DNA of 64,000 nt. Source: Polaribacter filamentus (GTDB lineage: Bacteria; Bacteroidota; Bacteroidia; Flavobacteriales; Flavobacteriaceae). The notes below the pieces were generated by a model, which was not told the origin of the DNA, did no database searches, and saw only the letters and a list, made by a program, of their open reading frames with translations. Shown piece by piece: positions 27,061 through 36,369 of this stretch. The stretch lies in the NCBI RefSeq assembly GCF_002943715.1, contig NZ_MQUA01000013.1, forward strand, positions 1,915,001 through 1,979,000. The letters are read 5' to 3'. How positions within the stretch are numbered: position 1 is the stretch's first letter; each line of letters starts with the position of its first letter. Both the position numbers and the translations under genes were made by a program.

Positions 27061-27137
27061 ACTAATTAGTGTTAATTGTGTGTTATTGAATGGAACCGAT
27101 TATTGAATCTTAAAATAATCAGAATGGTTATAATACG

Positions 27138-27980
27138 TTACTTTTCAATTATTGCTTCAATATAAACAGGTAAATGATCTGACGGATATTTTAAATTCTG
27201 AGAATCACTTAAAACGGCATATTTATGAACTGTAATTTTATTTTTACTTGTAAATATATAATCAATTCGTGTTGTTACAGGTTTATCAAAATGGAATCCA
27301 TTAAATGTTCCTGAAGGTCCAAAGGGTGGTTTCTTTGAAACACCTTTAGCATCATTAAAATGCAATTTTATAAATTTAATATTTGGAGTTTGTGGCTCTA
27401 AATTAAAGTCGCCCATTAAAAATACAGGAAGTTTTTTGGCATTAAATTCCTGTATCTTTTTCAAAATCAATTGAGGACTTTCTGTACGTGCAATTTTTCC
27501 AATATGGTCTAAATGTGTATTAAAAACCCAAAATTGTTTTTTAGTTTTTTTCTCTTTCAAAAGAACATAGGTACAGATTCTATTACACACTGCATCCCAT
27601 CCCATAGAAACCTCTTCTGGTGTTACGGATAGCCAAAAGGTACCCTCTTTTAAAATCTGATATTTTTCCTTTTTTATAAAAATAGCTGAATATTCGCCAG
27701 ATTTTTTCCCATCATCTCGTCCAACTCCAACAAAACTGTACGCAACCAATGCAGTATCCATATGTGTCATTTGGTTAGGCATTGCTTCTTGAACACCAAA
27801 AACATCAGGTTCGTAAAATTTAATTTGATTCATCATAAACTCTTTACGGTTATCCCAATTATTTTCGCCTTCTTTTGGATAATCTAACTTTATGTTATAG
27901 GTCATTAATTTCGTAATATCTTGAGCGTTTAAAACGTTAAAACAAGAAAATACAATGAGCAAAATAATATTATTTTTCAT
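27138..27980 (-). CDS. Exported endonuclease/exonuclease/phosphatase-fold enzyme
   Basis: A 280-aa protein with a signal peptide (MKNNIILLIVFSCFNVLNAQ) and the DNase I-like/EEP fold: LMTYNIKLD (Asn), GVQEAMP (metal-binding Glu), MGDFNLEP (Asp and Asn) and SDHLPVYIE (catalytic His). Such proteins cleave phosphodiester or phosphomonoester bonds. Its place inside a glycan locus between GH97 and the symporter suggests removal of a phosphate-bearing substituent from the glycan (inference). It starts 9 bp after the GH97 stop, in the same operon. Confidence 0.8.
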   Translation of the reverse strand: MKNNIILLIVFSCFNVLNAQDITKLMTYNIKLDYPKEGENNWDNRKEFMMNQIKFYEPDVFGVQEAMPNQMTHMDTALVAYSFVGVGRDDGKKSGEYSAIFIKKEKYQILKEGTFWLSVTPEEVSMGWDAVCNRICTYVLLKEKKTKKQFWVFNTHLDHIGKIARTESPQLILKKIQEFNAKKLPVFLMGDFNLEPQTPNIKFIKLHFNDAKGVSKKPPFGPSGTFNGFHFDKPVTTRIDYIFTSKNKITVHKYAVLSDSQNLKYPSDHLPVYIEAIIEK

Positions 27981-27989
27981 CTGATTGAT

Positions 27990-30067
27990 TTAGTTTTTTG
28001 GGATTAAAGAAATTGCAAAACCTCCACCAGCTGCCATGTTTAATTCTAAAATAGTTTTACTATTTACGTCTTGTTCTAAAATTTCATAGACTTCTGGATT
28101 GTGCAAATAATGTGAATCTAATTTGTCCTTATATATTTTAGCAGTGTATGTTTTGTTGGGAACTAAAAAGTTTAATTTCACTTTTACAACCCTTGCATTT
28201 TCATCCGTAATACCTCCTATAAACCAATTTTCTGTGGATTTTTCTTGACGTGCAACTGTTATAAACTCGCCAATTTCCGCATCTAAAACCTTCGTTTTTT
28301 TCCAATCAACACCAATATCTTTTATAAATTGAAATGCTGGGTTGTTCTTATAATTTTTTATTAAATCGGGCACCATTTGCACAGGACTATAAATAACAAC
28401 ATACAACGCCAATTGATGCGCCAAAGTGGTATTGATCTGATTATTTTCTTTATACGGTTTTAATGACGTATTAAAAATACCGGGCGTATAATCGATAGGG
28501 CCAGCTAACATTCTTGTAAACGGAACAATAGTTAAATGTTCCGGGGGATTTCCACCATCCTCAGACCAAGCGTTGTATTCTTGTCCACGAATTCCTTCTC
28601 GAGAAATTGCGACAGGATATGTACGTCTTTTTCCTGTGGCTTTTATTGGTTCGTGCGCATTTATAGCAACGCCATTTTCAATTCCTTTTTCTAATACTTT
28701 CTGAAAATGATTTACCATAAATTGCCCATGATGATATTCTCCTTCAGGAATTACACTCCCAACATACCCGGTTTTTACCGCATGAATTTTTAAATCTTTC
28801 ATCAATGCAAAAGCTGTATCTAATTGTTTCTCATACAAAGTTATATCCGCAGAAGTTTCATGATGCATAATTAATTCTACGTTTTTAGATTTCCCATACG
28901 CAACAACTTCCTTTAAATTATAATCTGGATACGGTGTTACAAAATCGAAATGAACTTTCTTTGCTTTTTTGTCCCACCATTGCTCCCAACCAATATTCCA
29001 ACCTTCTACCAACATTCCGTGAATATTATTTTCTGATGCAAAATCTATTAACTCTTTTGCATATTTTGTGTTTGCCGAGTGGTTTTCTCCTGCATAATCC
29101 CAATTTCCTGTTCCAATATGCATATCCCACCAAATACCAACATATTTTGTAGGTTTAAAAAAGCTCATATCATCAACTGTATTTGGCTCATTTAAATTTA
29201 CAATAAGTTTAGATTCAATTAAATCCCCTGGTTTTTCTGCAATTTGAATCGTTCTCCAAGGTGTTTCAAAAGGTGTTTTTCGGATAACTTTTTTTCCTTT
29301 TGCATTGCCAACCAATTCACTTTTCATATTATAATTAACAGTATCAACAGCCAAAGTCATTTCTGCATAATCGGTTAAATCTGCTTCATGAAAACTCAAA
29401 TACAAACCCTTGTCTGTTTTCATAGTAACAGGTGTATTTACTGCGTTTTCTGGAATATAAGTTTGCCCTAAATGAGAACCCGGAATGTAATCTTTAAATG
29501 CATTTATTTTAGAAAAAGGAGAGGTTGTATAGAGATATTCGTAAATGTCCCAATCGCCAGGAATCCACCAGGTTTTATGGTTTCCTGTTAAATTGAATTC
29601 GGTATTTTCATCCGTAATAACAACTTCAGAAAGATTTTCTTGTTTTGGGAATTCATATCTAAAACCAATTCCATCATCATAAACCTTAAAGATAATGTTG
29701 ATTTTTCTTTTTAATGTTGATGTTTCTTGCAACTCAATTTTCAAAGAATTGTATTGATTTACGACTTCTTCATCTTCTCCCCAGACCATTTTCCAGGTTT
29801 CGTTGAATGCATTTGTGGTGGTTTTTAGAATTTCAAAATTTCCTTTTAGAGAAAGTGCATTTTGTAAATCGAAACTCATTTTTGAAGTATCAATGACGGT
29901 TTCGTTTTTAAAACGAACGGTATAAGAAGGTTGTTTGGTTGCCGAAAGTAAAAATTGAACTTTCACCTTTTTGTTGGGTGATATAACTTCAGTTGTTCTA
30001 TTTTCTTTATCCGAAGAACAAGAAATTATCAGTATAAATCCTAAAAAAAATAAAAAAGTTGCTTCAT
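27990..30067 (-). CDS. GH97 family glycoside hydrolase, lipoprotein; 5' end frameshifted in a T-run
   Basis: The uninterrupted frame runs from a GTG at 29966 (658 aa), but it lacks any export signal. Upstream in that frame lies a lipobox-like stretch (GFILIISCSSDKEN), and an ATG at 30067 begins MKQLFYFF in the other frame. One extra T in the T8 run near 30048 would join them into a normal lipoprotein signal. GH97 features include the N-terminal sugar-binding region and a TIM barrel with GWNIGWEQWW, LIMHHETSAD and VAINAHEPIKATG-RRTYP. GH97 enzymes are alpha-glucosidases or alpha-galactosidases, and the subtype cannot be decided by eye. It lies in the PUL operon, 9 bp after the chimeric fragment. 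Confidence 0.85.
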
Positions 30068-30076
30068 AATTATAAA

Positions 30077-30758
30077 TTATTCTGTGGATAAAATTTCACT
30101 TTTTACTGAAATTCCGTTTTCATTAAAAGCTTCTACTTGATAATAATATTTTTGATCTGTTGTTAACGCTCTTAACTCGTAGTTTGGTTTGTTATATATC
30201 AAGGCAGAAAGATTTAATTTGTCTTTTGCAATTCCCCAGTAAATTACATAACCAGTTGCATCTTTTACGGCATCCCAGGTAAGATTTGTATTTCTTCTGT
30301 CTTTTTGTCTTGCCACTTTAAAATTATTCGGAGTTGCTGGTTTTGCTTCGTTCCCGTTCCCAAAAACTCTGAATTCTGAGATTGCTAAATATTTATTATG
30401 GCAATAAACATGCTTATATCTCACGAATCTTGCTTCCGCAGTTTTCTTTAACTCAATATACGCGTGTGGCATATCTCTTTCATTTTTAGAATAATCTGCA
30501 ATTACATTCCACTTTTTTCCATCCAAAGAACCCTCAATAATAAACTGTTGTTTTAAATCTTTTGGTCTTCCAAAAACTTCTGAATTAAAGTTTTGAAAAT
30601 TAATTTGAAGTGCTCTAATTTTCATCGCTTTTAACAAATCTATTGCTACAAAAATGGAATCATTATTTGCTTCTGAAACCCAATAAGAACGAATTTCTTC
30701 ATCATTAATTTTACTAATATTAAAATCTGTAATCTGTTTATATGGCTGTGTTTTCCTG
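30077..30758 (-). pseudogene. 3' fragment of a glycosidase: discoidin (F5/8C) plus FN3-like domains
   Basis: Homology in this frame begins about 30758 ([15 protein letters not shown]) and runs to 30077 without a catalytic domain. Part 1 is an F5/8-type-C-like module ([18 protein letters not shown] ... QQFIIEGSLDGKKWNVIADYS ... ISEFRVFGNG). Part 2 is an FN3-like module (NLTWDAVKDATGYVIYWG ... YYYQVEAFNENG). This pair is typical of the C-terminus of GH43-type enzymes in Bacteroidota. The upstream catalytic part is replaced by the start of a sulfatase gene in another frame. The longest ATG-started frame inside is 30077-30637. It is probably non-functional. Confidence 0.65.
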
Positions 30759-31029
30759 TTAAAATAACAGCTCTACTTGGGCCACAAATTGAATTTGCAC
30801 AAAAATTATTTTTAAAAATTGCGCAATCTTTTGCAATTCGATCAATATTTGGTGTGGGTGCTAATTTACTTATTGGATGTCTATACGCACTAATTGCCTG
30901 TGTAGCATGATCATCTGCCATAATAAAGATGATGTTTGGTCTTATTTTTGTGATTTCTTCTTTTTTATCTTGATTTTTACCCCCTTGAAAAACCAGTAAA
31001 ATAAGCGTTGCCAAAATAATTTTTTTCAT
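30646..31029 (-). pseudogene. 5' fragment of an S1 sulfatase, truncated after the active-site motif
   Basis: The frame starts with a signal-like sequence ([14 protein letters not shown]) and follows the S1 sulfatase pattern: [11 protein letters not shown] with metal-binding Asp pair, [10 protein letters not shown], then [18 protein letters not shown] with the C-x-P-S-R formylglycine motif. After GKHSHIN (about 30736) the protein changes to an unrelated tail from the wrong frame of the next fragment and stops at 30646. A normal sulfatase is about 450-550 aa, so only a quarter remains. It starts 2 bp after the upstream esterase gene stop, which places it in the operon. Confidence 0.75.
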
Positions 31030-31031
31030 CC

Positions 31032-31925
31032 TTATTCTATTTTATTCTTAGTGATTATTTTCTTGATTTGAATTATTTCTGAATTCAGAATCGTTTTGTC
31101 AAAAAAAGAAACTACATCTTCTAATTCATCAAAAGGAATAGAAGATAACTCGTGTCTACCACCAATTACTTTACGAAAATAGAAGGAAGTCTGTAAATCA
31201 TCTAATTTTTCAATGATAGTTTCTGATCCGTCTAAAATTAGATAACCAGGTTCTAACTCCTTACAATAATGATGTGGCGCAGTTGCAAAAGGTACTAAAT
31301 GATCATCTGTACCATGAAACAAAACACTTGGTATGGCATTATTTTTAGTGATATAATTTGCATTTACAACAGCACCTGCTAAAGAAAATACACCTGCATA
31401 TTTTATATTCTGATATTTTGTTAGCTCTGTTACAAAAAAATCTCTAAAATAAACTGCATTTAAAACTCCTTCTGCACCAGCGCTGCTTCCGCCAGCAATA
31501 ATTTTAGAAGTATCTATTTGTAATAGTTCACTATTATCAATCACAAATTTAGTAGCGTCTAAATAATCGAATGCTGCTTGTTTAAAAGTTTCCATTTTAT
31601 CTTCTTTTAAGCAATTGCATCCAAAACCAGTTTCTTGTTCTTTTCTTAACAAACTGTAACTGATAGAAATACTTACATAACCCTTTGTAGTCATGTATTC
31701 CATTAACTTTATCTCGTCTATGTCATCTCTTTTTCCACCAGAAAAACCGCCACCATGCATCCATAATAAAACGGGTAATTCTGCCGTTTTTGAAATATTT
31801 ATTGGCGAATACACATCCAATTGTAAACTATCTCCATCTTTAACTGCATACGTATATGTTGTCTTTTCTTGTGATAAAAGCTGAAAAGAAATGAAAAAGA
31901 CATAAATTAAAAGATAGTTTTTCAT
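31032..31925 (-). CDS. Exported alpha/beta-hydrolase esterase
   Basis: A 297-aa protein with signal peptide ([19 protein letters not shown]). The oxyanion motif is [10 protein letters not shown], the nucleophile elbow GGSSAGAEG (Ser), the acid in [10 protein letters not shown] and the His in GGRHELSS, a complete catalytic triad of the carboxylesterase/BD-FAE-like type. In the PUL it probably removes acyl groups (acetyl, succinyl or similar) from the glycan in the periplasm (inference). Gaps to its neighbours are 9 and 2 bp, so it is cotranscribed. Confidence 0.8.
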   Translation of the reverse strand: MKNYLLIYVFFISFQLLSQEKTTYTYAVKDGDSLQLDVYSPINISKTAELPVLLWMHGGGFSGGKRDDIDEIKLMEYMTTKGYVSISISYSLLRKEQETGFGCNCLKEDKMETFKQAAFDYLDATKFVIDNSELLQIDTSKIIAGGSSAGAEGVLNAVYFRDFFVTELTKYQNIKYAGVFSLAGAVVNANYITKNNAIPSVLFHGTDDHLVPFATAPHHYCKELEPGYLILDGSETIIEKLDDLQTSFYFRKVIGGRHELSSIPFDELEDVVSFFDKTILNSEIIQIKKIITKNKIE

Positions 31926-31934
31926 GTTATTGTT

Positions 31935-34196
31935 TTATTCTGTTAATGTAAATGTCTTTTTAAATTCAAAGTCTGACGTTCCTTCAATACCAATATCAAA
32001 AACGCCCGCTTCAATACCAAAAATCATTTCTGAATTGTAGAATTTTAAATCTTCTACCTTTATTTCAAAAGAAACTGTTTTACTTTCTCCTTTCTTAAGG
32101 AATACCTTCTCAAAACCTTTCAACTCTTTTACAGGTCTGGTAGCACTTGCAAACCTATCATGGATGTATAATTGTAAAACTTCGTGCCCATCATAATCGC
32201 CTGTATTTGTAATGGTTACAGATGCTATTAAGGTGTCTGAAAAACTTATAGTTTCTGATGATAATTCAACATTTGAATATTTGAATGTTGTATAACTTAA
32301 TCCGTGGCCAAAAACATACAAAGGCGAATTTTCAACATCTAAATAATTAGATTTATAATCTTCCTTCGGATTATTTTTAGGAATTGGACGACCCGTATTT
32401 TTCATGTTATAATAAATAGGAATCTGTCCGATATTTCTAGGAAAAGTAACTGTCAGTTTTCCTGAAGGATTGTATTTTCCAAAAAGCACATCTGCAACTC
32501 CATTTCCACCCATAGTTCCAGGAAACCAAGTTTCTAAAATAGCATCTGCTAGCAAATCTTCCGCCGATAAATCTAACGGACGCCCATTCATCAGCACCAA
32601 CACGATCTTTTTGTTTGGCACGGCTTTTCTGATACTTTCAATTAATTTTGTTTGCTTTCCTGGAAGATTGATATTTGTTCTCGAAGCAGCTTCACCACTC
32701 ATATCATAGTCTTCGCCCATCACCATTACTACAATATCAGATGTTCTTGCTACGTTAATTGCCGCTTGAAATCCGCTTTCATCATCACCTTCAATTTCGC
32801 AACCTTTTACGTATAAAATATTCGCATCTTTTGTATATTCTTGAATTCCTTCAAAAATACTGATCGCTTCCCCTCCTCTATCACCAGCTGCAGCCCAGTT
32901 GCCAATAATATTCTCTTTATCTTTTGCTAAAGGACCAATTAATCCAATTTTTTTATCTGAAGATAATGGTAAACTTTTGTCATTATTCTTTAATAAAACT
33001 GATGAAATGGCCGCAGAATGTCTCGCCGCTTCTAAAAACGCAGGTTTAGAGACTACTTCTTTTTCTCTTTGTTCATCAGCATATTTATAAGGATCATCAA
33101 ACAAACCTAATTTGTATTTTGATAATAAAATTCTTCTACAAGCATCGTCTATTAATGCTATATCAACCTTCCCTTCTTTTACCAATTCTGCCAAATAAAG
33201 ACGATTTGCATCACTCATCATGTCCATATCTATACCAGCATTTATTGCTATGCGTGTTGCATCTTTATTGTCTTTGGCAAACCCATGCATCACCAATTCA
33301 TTAATTGCCGTATAATCTGTAACTACAAAGCCACTAAAATTCCACTCATCTCTTAAAATATCCCTGTATAAAAATTTACTACCCGTTGCAGGAACTCCGT
33401 TTAACTCATTAAAAGCGGTCATAAAAGTTTCTACACCTTCATCTATTGCCGCTTTAAAAGGCGGTAAATAGACGTTTCTTAATTCTCCTTCACCCATATT
33501 TACGGTGTGATAATCTCTACCAGCTTGTGCTGCTCCATACCCAACAAAATGTTTTGCACAGGCTAAAATTGTGTTTGTTTTTGATAAATCTTCACCTTGA
33601 AAACCTTTTACATATGCTTTCGCCATTTTGCTTCCTAAATACACATCTTCTCCTGCTCCTTCAGAAATTCTTCCCCATCTGGGGTCTCTTCCAACATCAA
33701 CCATTGGAGCAAAAGTCCAATGAATTCCTGCTGCGGATGCTTCTTCTGCTGCAATTCGAGATCCTTTTTCTACATTTGCCATATCCCAACTTGCAGCCAA
33801 ACCTAAATTGATTGGGAAAATAGTTTTGAAACCATGAATTACATCGTAACCAAATAATAACGGAATTCCTAAACGTGTTTCTTCTACTGCTAATTTTTGT
33901 AACTCACGGGTACCTTTTGCAGAATACACATTCAGCATTGCACCAACACTAGCTTCTTTAATAAATTTTCTAAAGTTCGTGTTTACTGTAGGACCAGTAA
34001 CGGCTCCACTACCACTAAACATTACTGTCTGACCAATTTTTTCTTGCAAGGTCATTAGTTGCATAATAGAATCTACTTTTTGATCAAAAACCGTCGATTT
34101 ATTTTTTTTAACTGCTGTGTTTTCTGAATTACTACAAGATATTGTAATTAAAAAAGTTACTATAATTAAGAGTAATGATAAGATTCTATTTGTCAT
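31935..34196 (-). CDS. GH3 beta-glucosidase, lipoprotein (BglX-like)
   Basis: A 753-aa enzyme starting at the ATG at 34196, which begins a lipoprotein signal (MTNRILSLLLIIVTFLITISC). The frame is open upstream to 34313 but that would run through the preceding gene. N-terminal GH3 barrel: LLFGYDVIHGFKTIFP, the KHFVGYGAAQAGRDY loop and nucleophile Asp in GFVVTDYTAI. C-terminal GH3 and FN3-like domains end with EIKVEDLKFYNSEM. It closely resembles periplasmic BglX enzymes. In this locus it would release glucose from beta-linked oligosaccharides made by the GH144 enzymes. It overlaps the upstream esterase gene by 11 bases. Confidence 0.93.
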   Translation of the reverse strand: MTNRILSLLLIIVTFLITISCSNSENTAVKKNKSTVFDQKVDSIMQLMTLQEKIGQTVMFSGSGAVTGPTVNTNFRKFIKEASVGAMLNVYSAKGTRELQKLAVEETRLGIPLLFGYDVIHGFKTIFPINLGLAASWDMANVEKGSRIAAEEASAAGIHWTFAPMVDVGRDPRWGRISEGAGEDVYLGSKMAKAYVKGFQGEDLSKTNTILACAKHFVGYGAAQAGRDYHTVNMGEGELRNVYLPPFKAAIDEGVETFMTAFNELNGVPATGSKFLYRDILRDEWNFSGFVVTDYTAINELVMHGFAKDNKDATRIAINAGIDMDMMSDANRLYLAELVKEGKVDIALIDDACRRILLSKYKLGLFDDPYKYADEQREKEVVSKPAFLEAARHSAAISSVLLKNNDKSLPLSSDKKIGLIGPLAKDKENIIGNWAAAGDRGGEAISIFEGIQEYTKDANILYVKGCEIEGDDESGFQAAINVARTSDIVVMVMGEDYDMSGEAASRTNINLPGKQTKLIESIRKAVPNKKIVLVLMNGRPLDLSAEDLLADAILETWFPGTMGGNGVADVLFGKYNPSGKLTVTFPRNIGQIPIYYNMKNTGRPIPKNNPKEDYKSNYLDVENSPLYVFGHGLSYTTFKYSNVELSSETISFSDTLIASVTITNTGDYDGHEVLQLYIHDRFASATRPVKELKGFEKVFLKKGESKTVSFEIKVEDLKFYNSEMIFGIEAGVFDIGIEGTSDFEFKKTFTLTE

Positions 34197-34989
34197 TTTT
34201 AATACGTTTTGATTTTGAAAAAAGCCACGGTAAAAGTGCTGGTTCTGCAAAAGCGGAATCCCAACTATTATGATTATCGTTTGCATACAAAGAGAAATTT
34301 GGTTTGCCTCCATATTTTAAAATTCCGCTCACCATATTGATAGATTCTTGCGGATTTATAACATCGTCATTTGCGCCATGAAAAACCCATAAATTGGTAT
34401 TTTTCGCATATTCTTTAGCTCCTTCTGGGTTTCCTGCCCCGCAGATTGCAAATGCAGCTGCAAATGTATTTGGTTGTCTATATAAAATTTCGAAAGTTCC
34501 CAGGCCGCCCATAGAAAGGCCGCCAACATAAATTTGTTCCTTTTTCACAAATGGTTTCTGAAGATATGTTTGTAATAAGTTCATTACCAACTCCAATGAT
34601 TTGGTTGGTTTACTCTCTAAAGAAAATTTTAGTTTGATAGGTTTTGTACTTCTATCGATCGTGGCATTTGCCCAATAATCTCCTTTAGGGCACTGCGGAA
34701 AAATAACGATTGCAGGAAATTGTTCTCTGTTTTCGTCAGACGCAAATAAATTACTTCCATGAACTAATTGAGAACTATTATTATTGCCACGTTCACCAGC
34801 GCCATGTAAAACTAAAACTAAAGGGTATTGTTTATCCTCTGTAAAATTTTCAGGCAATAGTATACGATATTGCAATGTGTCGTTTTTATAAACCAAAGAC
34901 TTTGAATCATATAAATCTGTATGTTTTTGAGAAAAAAAACTATTTGAAAAGCAAAGTAATAGCAATAAAGTGTAGCAATATTTTTTCAT
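34186..34989 (-). CDS. Exported esterase, alpha/beta-hydrolase (PHB depolymerase/prolyl-oligopeptidase-like)
   Basis: A 267-aa protein with signal peptide (MKKYCYTLLLLLCFSNSFFSQ). It shows LVLVLHGAGERG (oxyanion), GGLSMGGLGTFEIL (nucleophile Ser), GANDDVINP (Asp) and DNHNSWDSAF (His). Proteins of this kind in glycan loci are carbohydrate esterases; the substrate is unknown. It begins 8 bp after the upstream GH144 gene and its end overlaps the GH3 start. It is not closely similar to the second esterase at 31032, so the two probably remove different groups. Confidence 0.8.
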   Translation of the reverse strand: MKKYCYTLLLLLCFSNSFFSQKHTDLYDSKSLVYKNDTLQYRILLPENFTEDKQYPLVLVLHGAGERGNNNSSQLVHGSNLFASDENREQFPAIVIFPQCPKGDYWANATIDRSTKPIKLKFSLESKPTKSLELVMNLLQTYLQKPFVKKEQIYVGGLSMGGLGTFEILYRQPNTFAAAFAICGAGNPEGAKEYAKNTNLWVFHGANDDVINPQESINMVSGILKYGGKPNFSLYANDNHNSWDSAFAEPALLPWLFSKSKRIKNDK

Positions 34990-34997
34990 AAAAAAAA

Positions 34998-36365
34998 TTA
35001 ATAATTAAATCCTAATTTGTCTAATCCCTTTTTTACATCCGTATTTTGCATAAATAAATTCCAAAGTAAACCTGTTCGATGATTTTCTATCATAACAATT
35101 TGAGGCCCTTGATCTATTGCTAAATAGGTTTCTGTTACCCAAAAATTATAATGCGGACTAAAAGCGTCATAAAAACCAGCTGGACCTAACATTTTGTCTT
35201 TATTTTGATATAAATAATGCATTACTTGTAATGATTCTTTGGGTGTGTAAGCGATGGAGCTTATTGCTGCAGTAGGTGAGATTATACCTTTATCATTTGT
35301 TGGACTGTGAGCAGAATATCCTCTAGAACCATCCGCATTTCTAGAATAACTGGCGGTTAAGCCCCAAGTATTCTCGCTATAACCCACATAATTTTTAGGG
35401 TTGTTGATACAGTATTGACGATTAATTTTAGTGTGATTAACCGCAACATTCCAATAATTGCCATATTGATCGGATAAATCTTTTGGGTTTAAACCCAAGA
35501 ATGAATAATGACTAAAAAATAATGGCCCTCCAAAATTTGACCCACCAGCATGATTTAACACTAAAGGCAAACCATATTGCGAATTAGTATTTTTAATATT
35601 TCCACTACTAGCCCATCCTTTTTCGTATGTGGCTTTTGTGATGCTATGATTTGGGGATGCTGCTGCTAAAATATAGCTAGTCATCACTTCATTATAACCA
35701 GTTAGTTTTAAATTAATTTCAAAACCCAAATCTGGACTCCAATGCCAATATAAAGCTTCTTTATTTTGAGTGTACCAATCCCATTCTACCCCTTTCCAAA
35801 GTACATCTGCTTTTGTTGATACTTCTTTTTCTGTTGTAGAACCATTTTTTAAATATTCTTTTACACAGATTAGTCCTTGCACCAAAAAAGCAGTTTCTAC
35901 TAAATCACCTCCATTATCTTTTGCACTAAAAGGAAGTACTTTACCAGAACCTCCATTTATCCAATGAGACCATGCACCGTGAAACCTATCCGCAGTTTCT
36001 AAAAAATCAACTATTTTACGCAATCTAGCTACACCTTGTTCTCTAGTAATAAAGCCCCGTTCTATGGCAACAATAATACTCATAAGACCAAAACCTGTAC
36101 CTCCTGTAGTAACTACCTCTTGGTTTAATGTTGGATCATTAGGATGATACCTTTCTTTTGCTGCGCCCGAAGCTGTATTTGCATAATCCCAGAAATATTT
36201 AAAAGTCTCTTTCTGAACTAAATCCATCATGGCTTCATCTGAAAGTTTTTCTATTGTAGGAGTTATGGGATCCGGATTATAAGGCTCTTGGTATCCAGGA
36301 CCTTTCTCTGAACATGCTAAAAATAAAATTGAAAATACTCCAAAAAGAATTAAATTCTTTATCAT
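34998..36365 (-). CDS. GH144-type endo-beta-1,2-glucanase, lipoprotein (copy 1)
   Basis: A 455-aa lipoprotein (signal ...FSILFLACSEKG). It belongs to the 'glucoamylase family' domain (PF10091), whose characterised members form GH144 and cleave beta-1,2-glucan internally. Motifs include FKYFWDYANTASGAAKERY, GGTGFGLMSIIVAIERGFI, RFHGAWSHWINGGSGKVLPF, GLTASYSRNADGSRGYSAH, ISPTAAISSIAYTPKES and a C-terminal NHRTGLLWNLFMQ. The next gene upstream is a paralogue. The lipid anchor puts it in the periplasm or on the surface. Confidence 0.85.
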   Translation of the reverse strand: MIKNLILFGVFSILFLACSEKGPGYQEPYNPDPITPTIEKLSDEAMMDLVQKETFKYFWDYANTASGAAKERYHPNDPTLNQEVVTTGGTGFGLMSIIVAIERGFITREQGVARLRKIVDFLETADRFHGAWSHWINGGSGKVLPFSAKDNGGDLVETAFLVQGLICVKEYLKNGSTTEKEVSTKADVLWKGVEWDWYTQNKEALYWHWSPDLGFEINLKLTGYNEVMTSYILAAASPNHSITKATYEKGWASSGNIKNTNSQYGLPLVLNHAGGSNFGGPLFFSHYSFLGLNPKDLSDQYGNYWNVAVNHTKINRQYCINNPKNYVGYSENTWGLTASYSRNADGSRGYSAHSPTNDKGIISPTAAISSIAYTPKESLQVMHYLYQNKDKMLGPAGFYDAFSPHYNFWVTETYLAIDQGPQIVMIENHRTGLLWNLFMQNTDVKKGLDKLGFNY

Positions 36366-36369
36366 ACTA

